DNA of 64,000 nt from contig NZ_AVPG01000011.1 of the NCBI RefSeq assembly GCF_000775615.1, forward strand, positions 30,558 to 94,557, written 5' to 3'. Source of the DNA: Pontibacillus litoralis JSM 072002. GTDB taxonomy: Bacteria > Bacillota > Bacilli > Bacillales > BH030062. The position numbers and the translations under genes were made by a program. Positions 54,796-63,810 of this stretch are shown piece by piece. Position 1 is the first letter of the stretch. Each line of letters starts with the position of its first letter. A model generated the notes under the pieces. That model was not told the origin of the DNA. It ran no database searches and was given only the letters and a program-made list of their open reading frames with translations.

Positions 54796-55754
54796 GGAGT
54801 TCCTCTTTTCCTAGTGAATAAATAATATTTCCCTTGCCAGCTGTTCCGTTCTTGTAGTTCCTTGTCGATGCTGTTCAACACATCCCATTTATGAAGGCTC
54901 CACATTGGTCCGACTAATAAATTTGGGGGACCATCGCCAGTAATGCGGTGAATAATCATTTCTGGTGGTAATAATTCTAATTGATCGACGACGAGCTGCA
55001 CGTAATCGTCTTTCGTTAAAAAGGTAAGTTCCCCTTTTTCATATTGCTTCACCATTGGCGTTCCTTTTAATAAGTGTAGCAAATGTAGCTTGACCCCTTG
55101 TACGTCTAGTTTACTTACAGCGCGTGCTGATTCAAGCATCATGTCATACGTTTCGCCAGGTAGTCCATTAATAAGGTGAGAGCAAACAAGGATGCCGTGC
55201 TTGCGTAACTTCTCAACCCCTTGTATATACGTTTGAAAATCATGTGCTCGGTTAATCTTTTTTGCAGTTTCTTCGTGAATGGTTTGCAAGCCTAATTCTA
55301 CCCATAAATAGGTACGTTCATTTAATTCTGCTAAATATTCCACAACGTCATCAGGTAAGCAATCAGGACGCGTCGCAATGGATAAACCGACAACACCTTC
55401 TTGTTTCAACACTTTCTCATACCGTTCTCGTAACACCTCGACTGGAGCGTGGGTGTTCGTGAAAGCTTGGAAATAAGCAATATATTTACCATCTTTCCAT
55501 TTATAGTGCATTTTATTTTTAATCTTATGGAATTGTACTTCTAAATCTTCTGCACGGTTCCCAGCGAAATCACCACTTCCGGCTGCAGAACAGAAGGTAC
55601 AACCTCCATAGGCAACGGTGCCATCTCGGTTTGGGCAGTCAAAACCGCCATCTAATGCTATTTTAAACACTTTATGACCGAACGTATTTTTTAAATGATA
55701 ATTCCATGAATGGTAACGTTTTTGATCAAAAGCATATGGAAACGGATTGTCCAT
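54777..55754 (-). CDS. mnmL: Radical SAM tRNA-modifying protein MnmL (YtqA)
   Basis: Radical SAM enzyme of 325 residues. The cluster cysteines lie in CPNRDGTVAYGGCTFCSAAG near residue 40, with the CTFC pair after a longer first spacing, typical of the YtqA family. GLSIATRPDCLPDDVVEYL and ELGLQTIHEETAKKINRAH follow. In B. subtilis YtqA (MnmL) works with MnmM in making 5-methylaminomethyl uridine at the tRNA wobble base. I chose ATG 55754, seven bases after AAGGAG; the frame extends two codons upstream. It overlaps mnmM by 19 bases. Confidence 0.9.
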   Translation of the reverse strand: MDNPFPYAFDQKRYHSWNYHLKNTFGHKVFKIALDGGFDCPNRDGTVAYGGCTFCSAAGSGDFAGNRAEDLEVQFHKIKNKMHYKWKDGKYIAYFQAFTNTHAPVEVLRERYEKVLKQEGVVGLSIATRPDCLPDDVVEYLAELNERTYLWVELGLQTIHEETAKKINRAHDFQTYIQGVEKLRKHGILVCSHLINGLPGETYDMMLESARAVSKLDVQGVKLHLLHLLKGTPMVKQYEKGELTFLTKDDYVQLVVDQLELLPPEMIIHRITGDGPPNLLVGPMWSLHKWDVLNSIDKELQERNSWQGKYYLFTRKRGTPCYTEY

Positions 55755-55875
55755 CATCAAGCTCCTTTTTTAAACAGATAACACGAGTGTATCATACCTA
55801 ACAGGAGAAAATAACGCAACGAATTGTGAATAATGAACAGATTTCAACACACATTAAGACAGAGGTGATGGTGAT

Positions 55876-56148
55876 ATGGCAACAAGAGCATCTATGGATG
55901 AGTTAATGGCTGACGCTACAGAAAAAATAGAAGCTGCCAAAACAGAATTAGATCGTACGGATCGAATGGGCTATGACGTTGATGAGCAATATACACAAGC
56001 TCAAATGGGTTTGGAAAAATTGGAACAACGAATTGATAAACTAATGGATAGTGCAAATCATCAGCAGAAAGATCAACTGCATCGATTGCATCTACAAGTA
56101 TCTCAATATTTGCAGGATATGATATTGGATCATCAGAAGTTGCATTAA
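55876..56148 (+). CDS. ytzC: DUF2524 protein YtzC
   Basis: A 90-residue, highly charged and mostly helical protein of the DUF2524 family with unknown function. It begins MATRASMDELMADATEKIEAAK and may form a coiled coil through its heptad-like Leu and Ile positions (QMGLEKLEQRIDKLMDS). Its place after ytqA and before leuS matches B. subtilis ytzC. The ATG follows AGAGGTGATGGTG. A terminator follows. Confidence 0.85.
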   Translation: MATRASMDELMADATEKIEAAKTELDRTDRMGYDVDEQYTQAQMGLEKLEQRIDKLMDSANHQQKDQLHRLHLQVSQYLQDMILDHQKLH

Positions 56149-56168
56149 AAATATGATGAAGAACAATG

Positions 56169-56196
56169 AAGCTTCCTAAATAAGGAGGCTTTTTTT
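56169..56196 (+). terminator. Terminator after ytzC
   Basis: AAGCTTCCT pairs with AGGAGGCTT (one G-T pair) and is followed by seven T residues. Confidence 0.85.
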
Positions 56197-56216
56197 GATT
56201 TTCGTAAAGTTGCCTA

Positions 56217-56261
56217 TTGACGGTTATTAGGGGATTAGTGTACTATGTAGCTAATACACTA
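56217..56261 (+). promoter_or_regulatory. Promoter with YtrA-type operator
   Basis: TTGACG (56217-56222) and TACTAT (56241-56246) form a promoter with an 18-base spacer. The inverted repeat TAGTGTA (56236-56242) and TACACTA (56255-56261), 12 bases apart, covers the -10 box and start site. Half sites of AGTGTA/TACACT are those bound by GntR-family YtrA repressors, and such a gene lies in this operon. Confidence 0.7.
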
Positions 56262-56288
56262 GAACAGATAAAAGAGAGGGGAAAAAGT

Positions 56289-57065
56289 ATGCTGGCATGG
56301 AAAGGGCTTTGGAAGAAAGAGTGGCGATTGTCCATTTCGTTTCATGTGTTTGTTTTTATGTTAGAAACCATTATATTGGGGCTTAGCTATTGGCGTTTAT
56401 ATCAATACGATGAAGGAATTATGTTAGGGATTGTTATCCTTTTAATAGGAGCGCATATTTGGTATTTACCAGGCTGCTTGTTATATAGCCTTAATAAAGA
56501 AGCGCGGTTGCTCCATGTGTTCTTGCATTCACCAAGATCGATTCATATGTTAATGAGTACGAAATTATTGAACGCTTTATTGTTTATGTTCGTTTCCTTA
56601 TCTATCTTAAGTACTATTGGCGTGATGCTATTCTTAAATGTGTTTAATGGAGAAATTTCAGTGAGCCAACTTGCAACTATTATTAGCTTTTCTGGTATTC
56701 ATTTAGTTGGAGCTTCGCTTTATTTTTCCACATTTATTTTCTTTTTATGGACACTTCATCATTATTTAAAAAGCTATGTCGGTAAATGGAGCTTGTTAAT
56801 CGTAATTGGAACTTTTATAGGTGCGCCTATTTTGTATGGGTGGTTTGGTATGCAGCCTTTATATGAAATGATGACACAGTGGGGGGCTATATCAATAGAT
56901 TTACAATCGTATGTACAAACTTTTCAGCTCGGAGGATTAAGTGCAGAATTCGCAACAGGTGATGTTCCAGTCGTTTATGTAGGGTATTACGTCATCGATT
57001 TTGTTATCTTTTTGATGCTTTATGTCATCGCTACCTATTTGCTTGATCGAAAAGTCGAGGTGTAA
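56289..57065 (+). CDS. Membrane protein of the YtrA-type ABC operon
   Basis: An integral membrane protein of 258 residues with about six hydrophobic segments. These include about 15-35, 42-60, 90-115, 128-150, 160-180 and 230-250. It resembles ABC-2-type permeases in size and layout but I cannot match it to a named family. I chose ATG 56289, after GAGAGGGG. It is the first gene after the operator, ahead of the regulator gene, and begins a five-gene operon. It probably partners the ATPase encoded at 57443. Confidence 0.75.
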   Translation: MLAWKGLWKKEWRLSISFHVFVFMLETIILGLSYWRLYQYDEGIMLGIVILLIGAHIWYLPGCLLYSLNKEARLLHVFLHSPRSIHMLMSTKLLNALLFMFVSLSILSTIGVMLFLNVFNGEISVSQLATIISFSGIHLVGASLYFSTFIFFLWTLHHYLKSYVGKWSLLIVIGTFIGAPILYGWFGMQPLYEMMTQWGAISIDLQSYVQTFQLGGLSAEFATGDVPVVYVGYYVIDFVIFLMLYVIATYLLDRKVEV

Positions 57066-57071
57066 CCGTTT

Positions 57072-57446
57072 ATGGGTCAAGAATTTCAACGAGATAAACC
57101 AATATACTTGCAAATTGTCCAGCACCTATCTAATGAAATGATTAGAGGAAAACGGAAGCCGGGGGATAAACTGCCTTCTGTTCGTGAATATGCATTGGAA
57201 ATGGGAGTGAATCCAAACACTATGTCGAGAGCATATCGTGAACTTGAACAATTACACATTGTAGAAACGAAGCGAGGGCAAGGAACATTTGTGACAGAGG
57301 ATATGAATCGTTTGCAACAATTAAGGGAACAAACGAAAGAAGAGTATGTCGAGCAATTTGTGAATGATATGAATAGCTTAGGATTTTCACTTGATGAAAT
57401 GATATCTGGGTTACAGGGGTACTTGAGTAAAGGGGGAGAAGGATGA
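57072..57446 (+). CDS. ytrA: GntR-family transcriptional repressor, YtrA subfamily
   Basis: A 124-residue regulator with an N-terminal winged helix-turn-helix (DKPIYLQIVQHLSNEMIRGK, GDKLPSVREYALEMGVNPNT, RGQGTFV) and a short C-terminal helical dimerisation part. The short tail of about 50 residues is the mark of the YtrA subfamily, which usually represses a neighbouring ABC transporter operon and responds to cell-envelope stress. It should bind the inverted repeat at 56236-56261 and repress its own operon. It overlaps the next gene by four bases. Confidence 0.9.
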   Translation: MGQEFQRDKPIYLQIVQHLSNEMIRGKRKPGDKLPSVREYALEMGVNPNTMSRAYRELEQLHIVETKRGQGTFVTEDMNRLQQLREQTKEEYVEQFVNDMNSLGFSLDEMISGLQGYLSKGGEG

Positions 57447-58144
57447 TTTCCATTGAGAATGTAACGAAGAAATATGTGAACAAAACGGCATTGAAGAATG
57501 TGAATATGCAATTCGAGAAAGGTAAAGTAACTGGAATTGTAGGGGAAAATGGCAGCGGTAAATCAACGACCTTGAAGCTAATGGCTGGGCTTATTTATCC
57601 TACAAGTGGGAAGGTGCTAATAGACGATAAGCAGGCCAGGCGCTTAAGTAGTAACAAGGTAGCATATATGTCGGAATTAGAATCGTTTTACTCCTACTTT
57701 ACTGTTAAGGACGCCATTGATTATTTTGCTTCTCAATTTACGGATTTTGAGCGTGGTCAGGCTGAGGAAATAGTATCTTTTATGAATTTAGAACTTAACC
57801 AAAAGGTGAAGCATTTGTCGAAAGGAAACCGTGGTCGCTTAAAGATTGCCATTACATTGGCACGCCGCGCTCCGTATATTTTGTTAGATGAACCGTTTTC
57901 TGGTCTTGATCCGATGGTTCGGAACTCCATTGTGAAAGGACTCATTAAGTTTATTGATTTAGAAAAGCAAACGCTAATTGTAACCACTCATGAAATACTG
58001 GAAATAGAACCAATTTTAGATGATGCTATCGTCATTAAAGGTGGAGAGATTCTAGCTAGGGAAAGTGTAGAGGATATTAGGGAGAATGGTCAAAGTGTTG
58101 TTGAATGGATGGAGAGAAAGTATAGGGAGGAAAGGCGAAAATGA
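57443..58144 (+). CDS. ABC transporter ATPase (YtrB/YtrE-like)
   Basis: ATP-binding protein of 233 residues. Walker A GENGSGKSTTLKL is near residue 34, the signature is LSKGNRGRLKIAITLARR near residue 126, and Walker B YILLDEPFSGLDP near 149. The signature LSKGNRG departs from the usual LSGGQ, as seen in exporter-type ATPases of the YtrB group. A switch histidine is present in VTTHEILEIE. It overlaps ytrA and the next ATPase by four bases each. The Q-loop position is YMSELESFYSYF, lacking the usual glutamine, which is also characteristic of this group. Confidence 0.88.
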   Translation: MISIENVTKKYVNKTALKNVNMQFEKGKVTGIVGENGSGKSTTLKLMAGLIYPTSGKVLIDDKQARRLSSNKVAYMSELESFYSYFTVKDAIDYFASQFTDFERGQAEEIVSFMNLELNQKVKHLSKGNRGRLKIAITLARRAPYILLDEPFSGLDPMVRNSIVKGLIKFIDLEKQTLIVTTHEILEIEPILDDAIVIKGGEILARESVEDIRENGQSVVEWMERKYREERRK

Positions 58145-59055
58145 GTAATCAATCGGTCGTACAGTTAAATAACCTCGTCAAGAAGATTAAAGGAAAAACA
58201 ATTGTGGATCACATTAATTTGGAATTACGCGAAGGTGAAGTGTTTGGCTTCCTTGGCCCGAACGGTGCTGGGAAGACAACAACGATAAGAATGATGGTAG
58301 GGTTAATGAATCCTACATCAGGTAACGTTGTTATTGATGGGGTTGACTTGAAGAAAGATTATGAAAAAGCGATTAATCAAGTAGGAGCAATTGTTGAGAA
58401 TCCTGAGCTATACGACTATTTAACTGGCTATCAGAATTTACTCCACTTTAGTCGCATGCATAATGGTGTTAACAAGGAAAGAATTCAAGAAGTGATTGAA
58501 CAAGTAGGGCTAACAAATCGTATTCATGAGAAAGTAAAAGGATATTCTCTTGGCATGCGCCAACGTTTAGGATTAGCTCAAGCATTGTTGCATAAGCCGA
58601 AATTCATTATTTTAGATGAACCGACGAATGGCCTCGACCCAGCTGGCATTCGTGAATTTCGTAACCATTTAAGGAAAATTGCTTACGAAGACAACGTTAG
58701 TATCTTCGTATCGAGCCATCTATTGTCAGAGATTGAGTTAATGTGTGATCGAATCGGTATTATTCAGGCAGGAAAGTTAATCGATGTCCGAAACGTTCAT
58801 GAAGAAAGTCAAGTGCCGGAATGGGAAATTACTTTAAATAACCCGCAGCAGGCAGCGGAGATGTTAGGGAGAAAGCTGTCTACAAATGTTATTGTTCGTG
58901 AGGATTCCATTCAAGTCAAAGTAGAACGGGAGCAAATACCTTCTATAAATAAACATCTAGTAGAGAATGATTATCAAGTATTCGGTATTGAATTAATGAA
59001 ACAAACATTAGAAGATGAATTTCTAAAGATTACTGGTGGTGAGCAAGTTGGGTAA
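58141..59055 (+). CDS. ABC transporter ATPase (CcmA/BcrA-like)
   Basis: ATP-binding protein of 304 residues. It has Walker A GPNGAGKTTTIRM near residue 39, the signature YSLGMRQRLGLAQALL near 138, Walker B FIILDEPTNGLDPAG near 158 and the switch histidine in VSSHLLSEIE. A C-terminal extension of about 85 residues follows the ATPase core, as in bacitracin/lantibiotic-type exporters. It overlaps the upstream ATPase by four bases and the downstream permease by eight, so this ATPase and permease form a natural pair. The substrate is unknown. Confidence 0.92.
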   Translation: MSNQSVVQLNNLVKKIKGKTIVDHINLELREGEVFGFLGPNGAGKTTTIRMMVGLMNPTSGNVVIDGVDLKKDYEKAINQVGAIVENPELYDYLTGYQNLLHFSRMHNGVNKERIQEVIEQVGLTNRIHEKVKGYSLGMRQRLGLAQALLHKPKFIILDEPTNGLDPAGIREFRNHLRKIAYEDNVSIFVSSHLLSEIELMCDRIGIIQAGKLIDVRNVHEESQVPEWEITLNNPQQAAEMLGRKLSTNVIVREDSIQVKVEREQIPSINKHLVENDYQVFGIELMKQTLEDEFLKITGGEQVG

Positions 59056-59995
59056 ATTTTTTTCTTTATGTCGAAATGAATGCATGAAACTTATACGCAA
59101 AAAAGGTACGATGGCGATGGCGATTATACTACTTGTTGCTGTTCTAGGAGCGGCAGGATTAACGAAATGGTCGATGTCCCTTTACGAAGAAGAAATAGAT
59201 TGGAAGGGACAAATTCAAGCAGATATAGAGAGTCAAGAGGCAAACATAGAAAGTGAAGAAGAGTCCATTTATAAATACAAGCTAGCAGAAGAGAAAATTC
59301 AAATAGCACAATATCAACTGGAAGAAGGAATTAAGCCAATCCAACCAGGAACATTTTGGGGATTTATGAAGGATTCGGAAATGTTATTTTCGTTTATCCT
59401 ATTATTTGCCATTATTATTGCTTCTGGCATAATGGCATCGGAGTTTTCTAGTGGAACTATTAAACTACTAACAATACGACCGGTGTCACGCGGAAAAATA
59501 TTGTGGAGTAAATATGTGACGACAATAGTTATGAGTTTTTCGTTTATGGTACTGTTGATTATACTATCGGCGCTTGCTGGAATTTTATTCTTCCCTTATG
59601 AAGGAGCACAGTCCTTTATCGTTTCGCAAGGTGATGTAGTTGCAGTTTCTCCTATCGTAACCATTGCACAATCTTATGCATATTCTTTTGTATCGGTCAT
59701 TATTTTTATTACGATCGCCTTTATGATTTCAGTTATATTTCGTTCTAATGCAATGGCCGTTGGGATTACTATGTTTACTTTATTCACAGCCCCAGCAGCT
59801 ATCATGTTCTTCATGAAATATGACTGGGTGAAATATATTTTATTTACACACTCAGATTTTAGCCAATATTTATCGGGCTATTTAACGATTCCGGAAAATG
59901 AACCAGTATTTTCTATCATTGTTATTGCCCTATACGTCATCGTCTTTAATGTTATTACGTACTTTACATTTACGAAACGTGATATTGCGGTTTAA
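59048..59995 (+). CDS. ABC-2-type transporter permease
   Basis: Membrane permease of 315 residues. An N-terminal helix lies at about 21-40, followed by an acidic extracellular stretch (IESQEANIESEEESIYKYKL) and five more membrane segments in the C-terminal two thirds. The sequence MASEFSSGTIKLLTIRPVSRGKIL near residue 133 is characteristic of ABC-2 permeases. The start is uncertain: TTG 59048 or GTG 59036, both inside the preceding ATPase gene and with weak ribosome binding sites, which suggests translational coupling. It closes the five-gene operon; I see no clear terminator before the leuS promoter. Confidence 0.87.
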   Translation: MGKFFSLCRNECMKLIRKKGTMAMAIILLVAVLGAAGLTKWSMSLYEEEIDWKGQIQADIESQEANIESEEESIYKYKLAEEKIQIAQYQLEEGIKPIQPGTFWGFMKDSEMLFSFILLFAIIIASGIMASEFSSGTIKLLTIRPVSRGKILWSKYVTTIVMSFSFMVLLIILSALAGILFFPYEGAQSFIVSQGDVVAVSPIVTIAQSYAYSFVSVIIFITIAFMISVIFRSNAMAVGITMFTLFTAPAAIMFFMKYDWVKYILFTHSDFSQYLSGYLTIPENEPVFSIIVIALYVIVFNVITYFTFTKRDIAV

Positions 59996-60002
59996 AGATA
60001 AC

Positions 60003-60032
60003 TTGACAAATAGATTTCATTTCCGTTACATT
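60003..60032 (+). promoter_or_regulatory. Sigma-A-like promoter of the leuS T-box unit
   Basis: TTGACA at 60003-60008 and TACATT at 60027-60032 are separated by 18 bases, just upstream of the T-box leader. Confidence 0.65.
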
Positions 60033-60039
60033 GGTAGTA

Positions 60040-60293
60040 ACAAACTACGTGCCGAAAAATGATGATAAGGAATAGTAGTGAAGCTTCAAGAGCAAATAGA
60101 GAGATGGCGGTTGGTGAAAGCTATCCTTGGACTTTATGAACTCGCCTTTGATGTTGCAAATCTGAACGAATAGTAAGATTTGTCGTATCTCTGCGTTAAG
60201 GAGCTTAAGTGAGTGTCAAACACTAATTTGGGTGGTACCGCGGGTGGCAAAAAAAGCCCCTCGTCCCTATTTATAGGGATGAGGGGCTTTTTT
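60040..60293 (+). ncRNA. T-box riboswitch, leucine-specific
   Basis: The T-box sequence AATTTGGGTGGTACCGCG is at 60225-60242. In the specifier loop, GAACTCGCC contains the Leu codon CTC at 60141-60143. The terminator is a long stem, AAAAGCCCCTCGTCCCTA with TAGGGATGAGGGGCTTTT (60252-60293). Uncharged tRNA-Leu should pair with both sites and allow read-through into leuS. Confidence 0.96.
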
Positions 60294-60306
60294 ATATTTT
60301 TGGGCA

Positions 60307-60418
60307 TTTGTGCTATACATTATTTGTGCTATACATTATTTGTGCTATACATTATTTGTGCTATACATTATTTGTGCTATACATTATTTGTGCTATACAT
60401 TATTTGTGCTATACATTA
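60307..60418 (+). repeat. Seven exact 16-bp tandem repeats between the T-box and leuS
   Basis: The unit TTTGTGCTATACATTA occurs seven times without a mismatch (60307, 60323, 60339, 60355, 60371, 60387, 60403), ending two bases before the leuS ribosome binding site. It is not palindromic, and no + strand frame through it has a stop codon. Each unit carries TGCTATACA, similar to an extended -10 box, with TTGTGC 16 bases upstream in the previous copy. The array lies in the leuS 5' untranslated region, after the T-box terminator. Confidence 0.97.
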
Positions 60419-60434
60419 TAAGGAGGGCTATGGG

Positions 60435-62852
60435 ATGGTTTACGACCACAAACGAATTGAGAAGAAATGGCAAGACTATTGGTTGGCAAACAAAACGTTT
60501 AAAACTGAAGCGAATACAAATAAGGATAAGTTCTATGCACTTGATATGTTTCCTTATCCTTCTGGTGCAGGTTTACACGTTGGTCACCCAGAAGGATATA
60601 CGGCGACAGATATATTGTCACGCATGAAGCGTATGCAAGGTTATGAAGTATTGCATCCTATGGGCTGGGATGCTTTTGGACTGCCGGCTGAACAATATGC
60701 TTTAGATACTGGAAATGATCCAGCAGAGTTCACTGAACAAAATATCGATAACTTCCGTCGTCAAATTCAAGCACTTGGTTTTTCATATGATTGGGAACGT
60801 GAAGTTAATACAACAGATCCTGCCTATTATAAATGGACGCAGTGGATTTTCACAAAACTTTATGAAAAAGGGCTGGCGTATATTGATGAAGTACCTGTTA
60901 ACTGGTGTCCAGCTTTAGGAACTGTATTAGCGAATGAAGAAGTAATTGACGGTGTTAGTGAACGTGGTGAACACCCTGTTGTTCGTAAGCCGATGAAGCA
61001 ATGGATGCTAAAAATAACAGCTTACGCTGAACGACTGCTAGAAGATTTAGAAGAACTAGACTGGCCAGAAAGTATTAAAGATATGCAGCGCAACTGGATT
61101 GGTAAGTCGGAAGGGGCGGAGGTTCATTTTGATATTGAAGGAAGTGAACACAAACTAACTGTATTTACAACTCGTCCTGATACACTATTTGGTGCAACCT
61201 ACGCGGTATTGGCACCTGAACACAGATACGTACAAGAGATCACCACACTAGAGCAGAAACCAGCAATTGATGCGTATTTAACAGAAGCTGAGAAGAAAAG
61301 CGATTTAGAACGTACAGACTTAGCGAAGGAAAAATCGGGTGTGTTTACAGGTGCGTATGCAATCAATCCAATTAATGGAGAAAAACTACCAATTTGGATT
61401 GCTGATTACGTACTTATGAGTTATGGTAGCGGAGCTATTATGGCTGTACCTGCCCACGATGAACGTGACTACGAATTTGCTCAAATGTTTGACTTACCTA
61501 TTAAAGAAGTTGTTGAAGGTGGAGATATAAGCAAGGAAGCGTACACTGGTGAAGGAAAGCATATTCATTCAGGATTTTTGGATGGATTAGGAAAAGAAGA
61601 AGCTATGGAGAAAGCAATTCAATGGTTAGAAGAGTCCGGGAAAGGTGTAAGAAAAACAACGTATCGTCTTCGTGATTGGTTATTTAGTCGTCAACGTTAT
61701 TGGGGAGAACCAATTCCAGTGATTCATTGGGAAGATGGTACAATGACAACTGTAAAAGAGGAAGAACTACCGTTAGAGCTTCCGAAAACAACAGAGATCA
61801 AACCATCCGGTACTGGCGAATCTCCACTTGCTAATATCTCTGATTGGGTGAATGTTGTTGACCCTGAAACAGGTATGAAAGGGCGTCGTGAAACGAACAC
61901 AATGCCGCAATGGGCAGGAAGCTGTTGGTATTATTTACGTTACATTGATCCAAATAATGACGAGCAGTTAGCAAGTAAAGAATTGCTTGAGAAGTGGTTG
62001 CCTGTTGATATGTATATTGGTGGTGCTGAGCATGCTGTATTGCACTTGTTATATGCTCGTTTTTGGCATAAGGTGTTGTATGATCTAGGAGTAGTACCTA
62101 CGAAAGAACCATTCCAAAAATTATACAACCAAGGCATGATATTAGGCGAAAATAATGAAAAAATGAGTAAATCTAAAGGGAATGTTGTAAACCCTGATGA
62201 CATTATTGACACTCATGGCGCAGATACGTTGCGTCTATACGAAATGTTTATGGGGCCTCTAGATGCTGCGGTAGCATGGTCGACAAACGGTCTTGATGGA
62301 GCGCGTCGTTTTCTGGATCGCATCTGGCGTTTATTTACAGAACAAGATGGAACTCTTACTGCTAAAATGGTTGAAGCATGTGAGAATAGCGATTTGGAAC
62401 GTACGTATCATGAAACGGTGAAGAAAGTAACAGAGAACTTCGAGGATTTACGTTTCAATACTGGAATTTCACAAATGATGGTGTTTATTAATGAGGCATA
62501 CAAAGTAGAAGAACTACCAAAAGAATATGTAGAAGGTTTTGTGAAGTTACTAGCACCGGTTGCTCCGCACTTAGCTGAAGAACTTTGGAATGTACTAGGA
62601 CATGCAGAAACGATTAGCTATGAAGCTTGGCCTGCATATGATGAAGCGAAATTACAAGATGATGAAGTAGAGATTGTACTACAAGTTATGGGGAAAGTAA
62701 GAGCAAAAATGAACGTTCCGAAAGACGCAGATAAAGCGAAACTAGAAGAATTAGCCTTTGAGAATGAAACCATTCAAGAGTGGATTGAAGGAAAAACAGT
62801 GCGCAAGGTAATTGCGGTTCCAGGTAAATTGGTGAATATTGTAGCTAATTAA
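60435..62852 (+). CDS. leuS: Leucyl-tRNA synthetase
   Basis: Class Ia aminoacyl-tRNA synthetase of 805 residues charging tRNA-Leu. The HIGH-type motif is [14 protein letters not shown] near residue 40 and KMSKS lies in [16 protein letters not shown] near 576. The editing (CP1) domain, with [19 protein letters not shown], lies between. I chose ATG 60435, eight bases after AAGGAGG. The open frame extends 74 codons upstream through the tandem repeats and T-box terminator, but the added sequence is not part of the family. It is controlled by the leucine T-box. Confidence 0.98.
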   Translation: MVYDHKRIEKKWQDYWLANKTFKTEANTNKDKFYALDMFPYPSGAGLHVGHPEGYTATDILSRMKRMQGYEVLHPMGWDAFGLPAEQYALDTGNDPAEFTEQNIDNFRRQIQALGFSYDWEREVNTTDPAYYKWTQWIFTKLYEKGLAYIDEVPVNWCPALGTVLANEEVIDGVSERGEHPVVRKPMKQWMLKITAYAERLLEDLEELDWPESIKDMQRNWIGKSEGAEVHFDIEGSEHKLTVFTTRPDTLFGATYAVLAPEHRYVQEITTLEQKPAIDAYLTEAEKKSDLERTDLAKEKSGVFTGAYAINPINGEKLPIWIADYVLMSYGSGAIMAVPAHDERDYEFAQMFDLPIKEVVEGGDISKEAYTGEGKHIHSGFLDGLGKEEAMEKAIQWLEESGKGVRKTTYRLRDWLFSRQRYWGEPIPVIHWEDGTMTTVKEEELPLELPKTTEIKPSGTGESPLANISDWVNVVDPETGMKGRRETNTMPQWAGSCWYYLRYIDPNNDEQLASKELLEKWLPVDMYIGGAEHAVLHLLYARFWHKVLYDLGVVPTKEPFQKLYNQGMILGENNEKMSKSKGNVVNPDDIIDTHGADTLRLYEMFMGPLDAAVAWSTNGLDGARRFLDRIWRLFTEQDGTLTAKMVEACENSDLERTYHETVKKVTENFEDLRFNTGISQMMVFINEAYKVEELPKEYVEGFVKLLAPVAPHLAEELWNVLGHAETISYEAWPAYDEAKLQDDEVEIVLQVMGKVRAKMNVPKDADKAKLEELAFENETIQEWIEGKTVRKVIAVPGKLVNIVAN

Positions 62853-62893
62853 CATAAGTAATGAGGCTAGGACATAACCTAGTGAAAATCAAA

Positions 62894-62945
62894 AAAGCGC
62901 ATGAAATCAAGGTTTTTAAATTTGATTTCATGCGCTTTCTATTTT
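62894..62945 (+). terminator. Terminator after leuS
   Basis: AAAGCGCATGAAATCAA pairs perfectly with TTGATTTCATGCGCTTT, followed by a T-rich stretch. Confidence 0.88.
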
Positions 62946-63110
62946 GGGCTTAACTTCTGTCCCGGCCGTGTTTTATGATGAGTATAAAACCAACTATACT
63001 TATCAGATTAAATACCCATAAGCGTATGTATTGACGTGAAATGAATTAGCAATTAGATTATAAATGCAGTGAATAAAGAAGGCACCCAATAGGAGTGCTT
63101 ACCTCGATTA

Positions 63111-63245
63111 ACCAGACTGCTACTTAAAGGGGTTTTTCGAACAAGATCATGCGATTCAAGTAGTAAAAGAAAGAGAAGATATTAAAATACCTTTTGGAAT
63201 GATATCCGGGGTTATTCATATTCCAATGAGTGAATCCCTCATTTA
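63111..63245 (+). pseudogene. Rhodanese-domain remnant
   Basis: Without any start codon, the frame from 63112 to TAA at 63244 reads AIQVVKEREDIKIPFGMISG and then VIHIPMSESLI. It resembles the rhodanese pattern VREREDV...G.IPGAIHIPMSEL that begins YtwF-type sulfurtransferases. It stops before the catalytic cysteine region. The upstream sequence lacks a ribosome binding site and start. It is best read as a decayed copy of a ytwF-like gene, which in B. subtilis lies near leuS. The remaining sequence from 62946 to 63406 shows no intact gene. Confidence 0.6.
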
Positions 63246-63406
63246 ATAGTTCAACTCAACTAGAGATCGACGTTGGGTAATGGCTTGCTAAGCTGGAGTA
63301 TGCAATGTGGATGCGTTTCTGCTTTTTCGTTTAAAGACGTCAGCAATTTATCGGTGAATATTAGGCTGGCAAGGAGGAACTAATTTTTTGTTAAAGGAGT
63401 GAGCTT

Positions 63407-63745
63407 ATGGGTGTATTATTAACAGGACTATTTATCGTCATCATTGCTTGGTTTATACGTAGTAACATACTACCCATTCAATATTTGAAAAAAATTGATC
63501 AACAACATATATTAGAAGATGATTACTGTGTGATTGATGTGCGTGATTACGTTTCAGCTCACAATCAACCTTTCCCGAGTGCAGAGAATATACCTTTATC
63601 TTATTTACCAAGAGTATTGCAAGAGCGATTTGATTGTACAAAGGATATTGTATTAATTAGTGATGATTTTCGTGGTGTAAGACTAGCAGCGAAACTAATT
63701 AGAAAAAGAAATAATCGTCCGATATACTATTTGCAAAATGAATAG
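63407..63745 (+). CDS. Membrane-anchored rhodanese-like protein without catalytic cysteine
   Basis: A 112-residue protein with one N-terminal membrane segment (about 3-20) and a cytosolic or external rhodanese-like domain. It shows YCVIDVRDYVSAH, SAENIPLSYLPRVL and IVLISDDFRGVRLAAKLI. In active rhodaneses the last block would be C-x-x-G-x-R with the cysteine nucleophile; here it reads SDDFRG, so sulfur transfer is unlikely. It could bind or sense instead. The ATG follows AAAGGAGTGAG. A hairpin with a T run follows. Confidence 0.82.
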   Translation: MGVLLTGLFIVIIAWFIRSNILPIQYLKKIDQQHILEDDYCVIDVRDYVSAHNQPFPSAENIPLSYLPRVLQERFDCTKDIVLISDDFRGVRLAAKLIRKRNNRPIYYLQNE

Positions 63746-63754
63746 ATGTCTGTT

Positions 63755-63798
63755 TGAAGGGCTGTTCTTAATATGATTTGAGGATGGGCCTTTTTTTA
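63755..63798 (+). terminator. Terminator after the rhodanese-like gene
   Basis: An imperfect stem between AAGGGCTGTTCTT and GAGGATGGGCCTT is followed by seven T residues. Confidence 0.65.
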
Positions 63799-63810
63799 TT
63801 CGATTTTTTG

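Noticed and set aside
60307..60418. CRISPR array
   Set aside because: The repeats are directly adjacent, 16 bases long, without spacers or cas genes nearby.
60213..60434. LeuS could be 74 residues longer, starting in the T-box leader
   Set aside because: The added residues come from the T-box terminator and the tandem repeats, no ribosome binding site precedes them, and a strong one with normal spacing stands before ATG 60435.
60310..60627. A 105-residue frame through the repeats and into leuS
   Set aside because: It exists because the repeat has no stop codons; the rest is an out-of-frame shadow of leuS.
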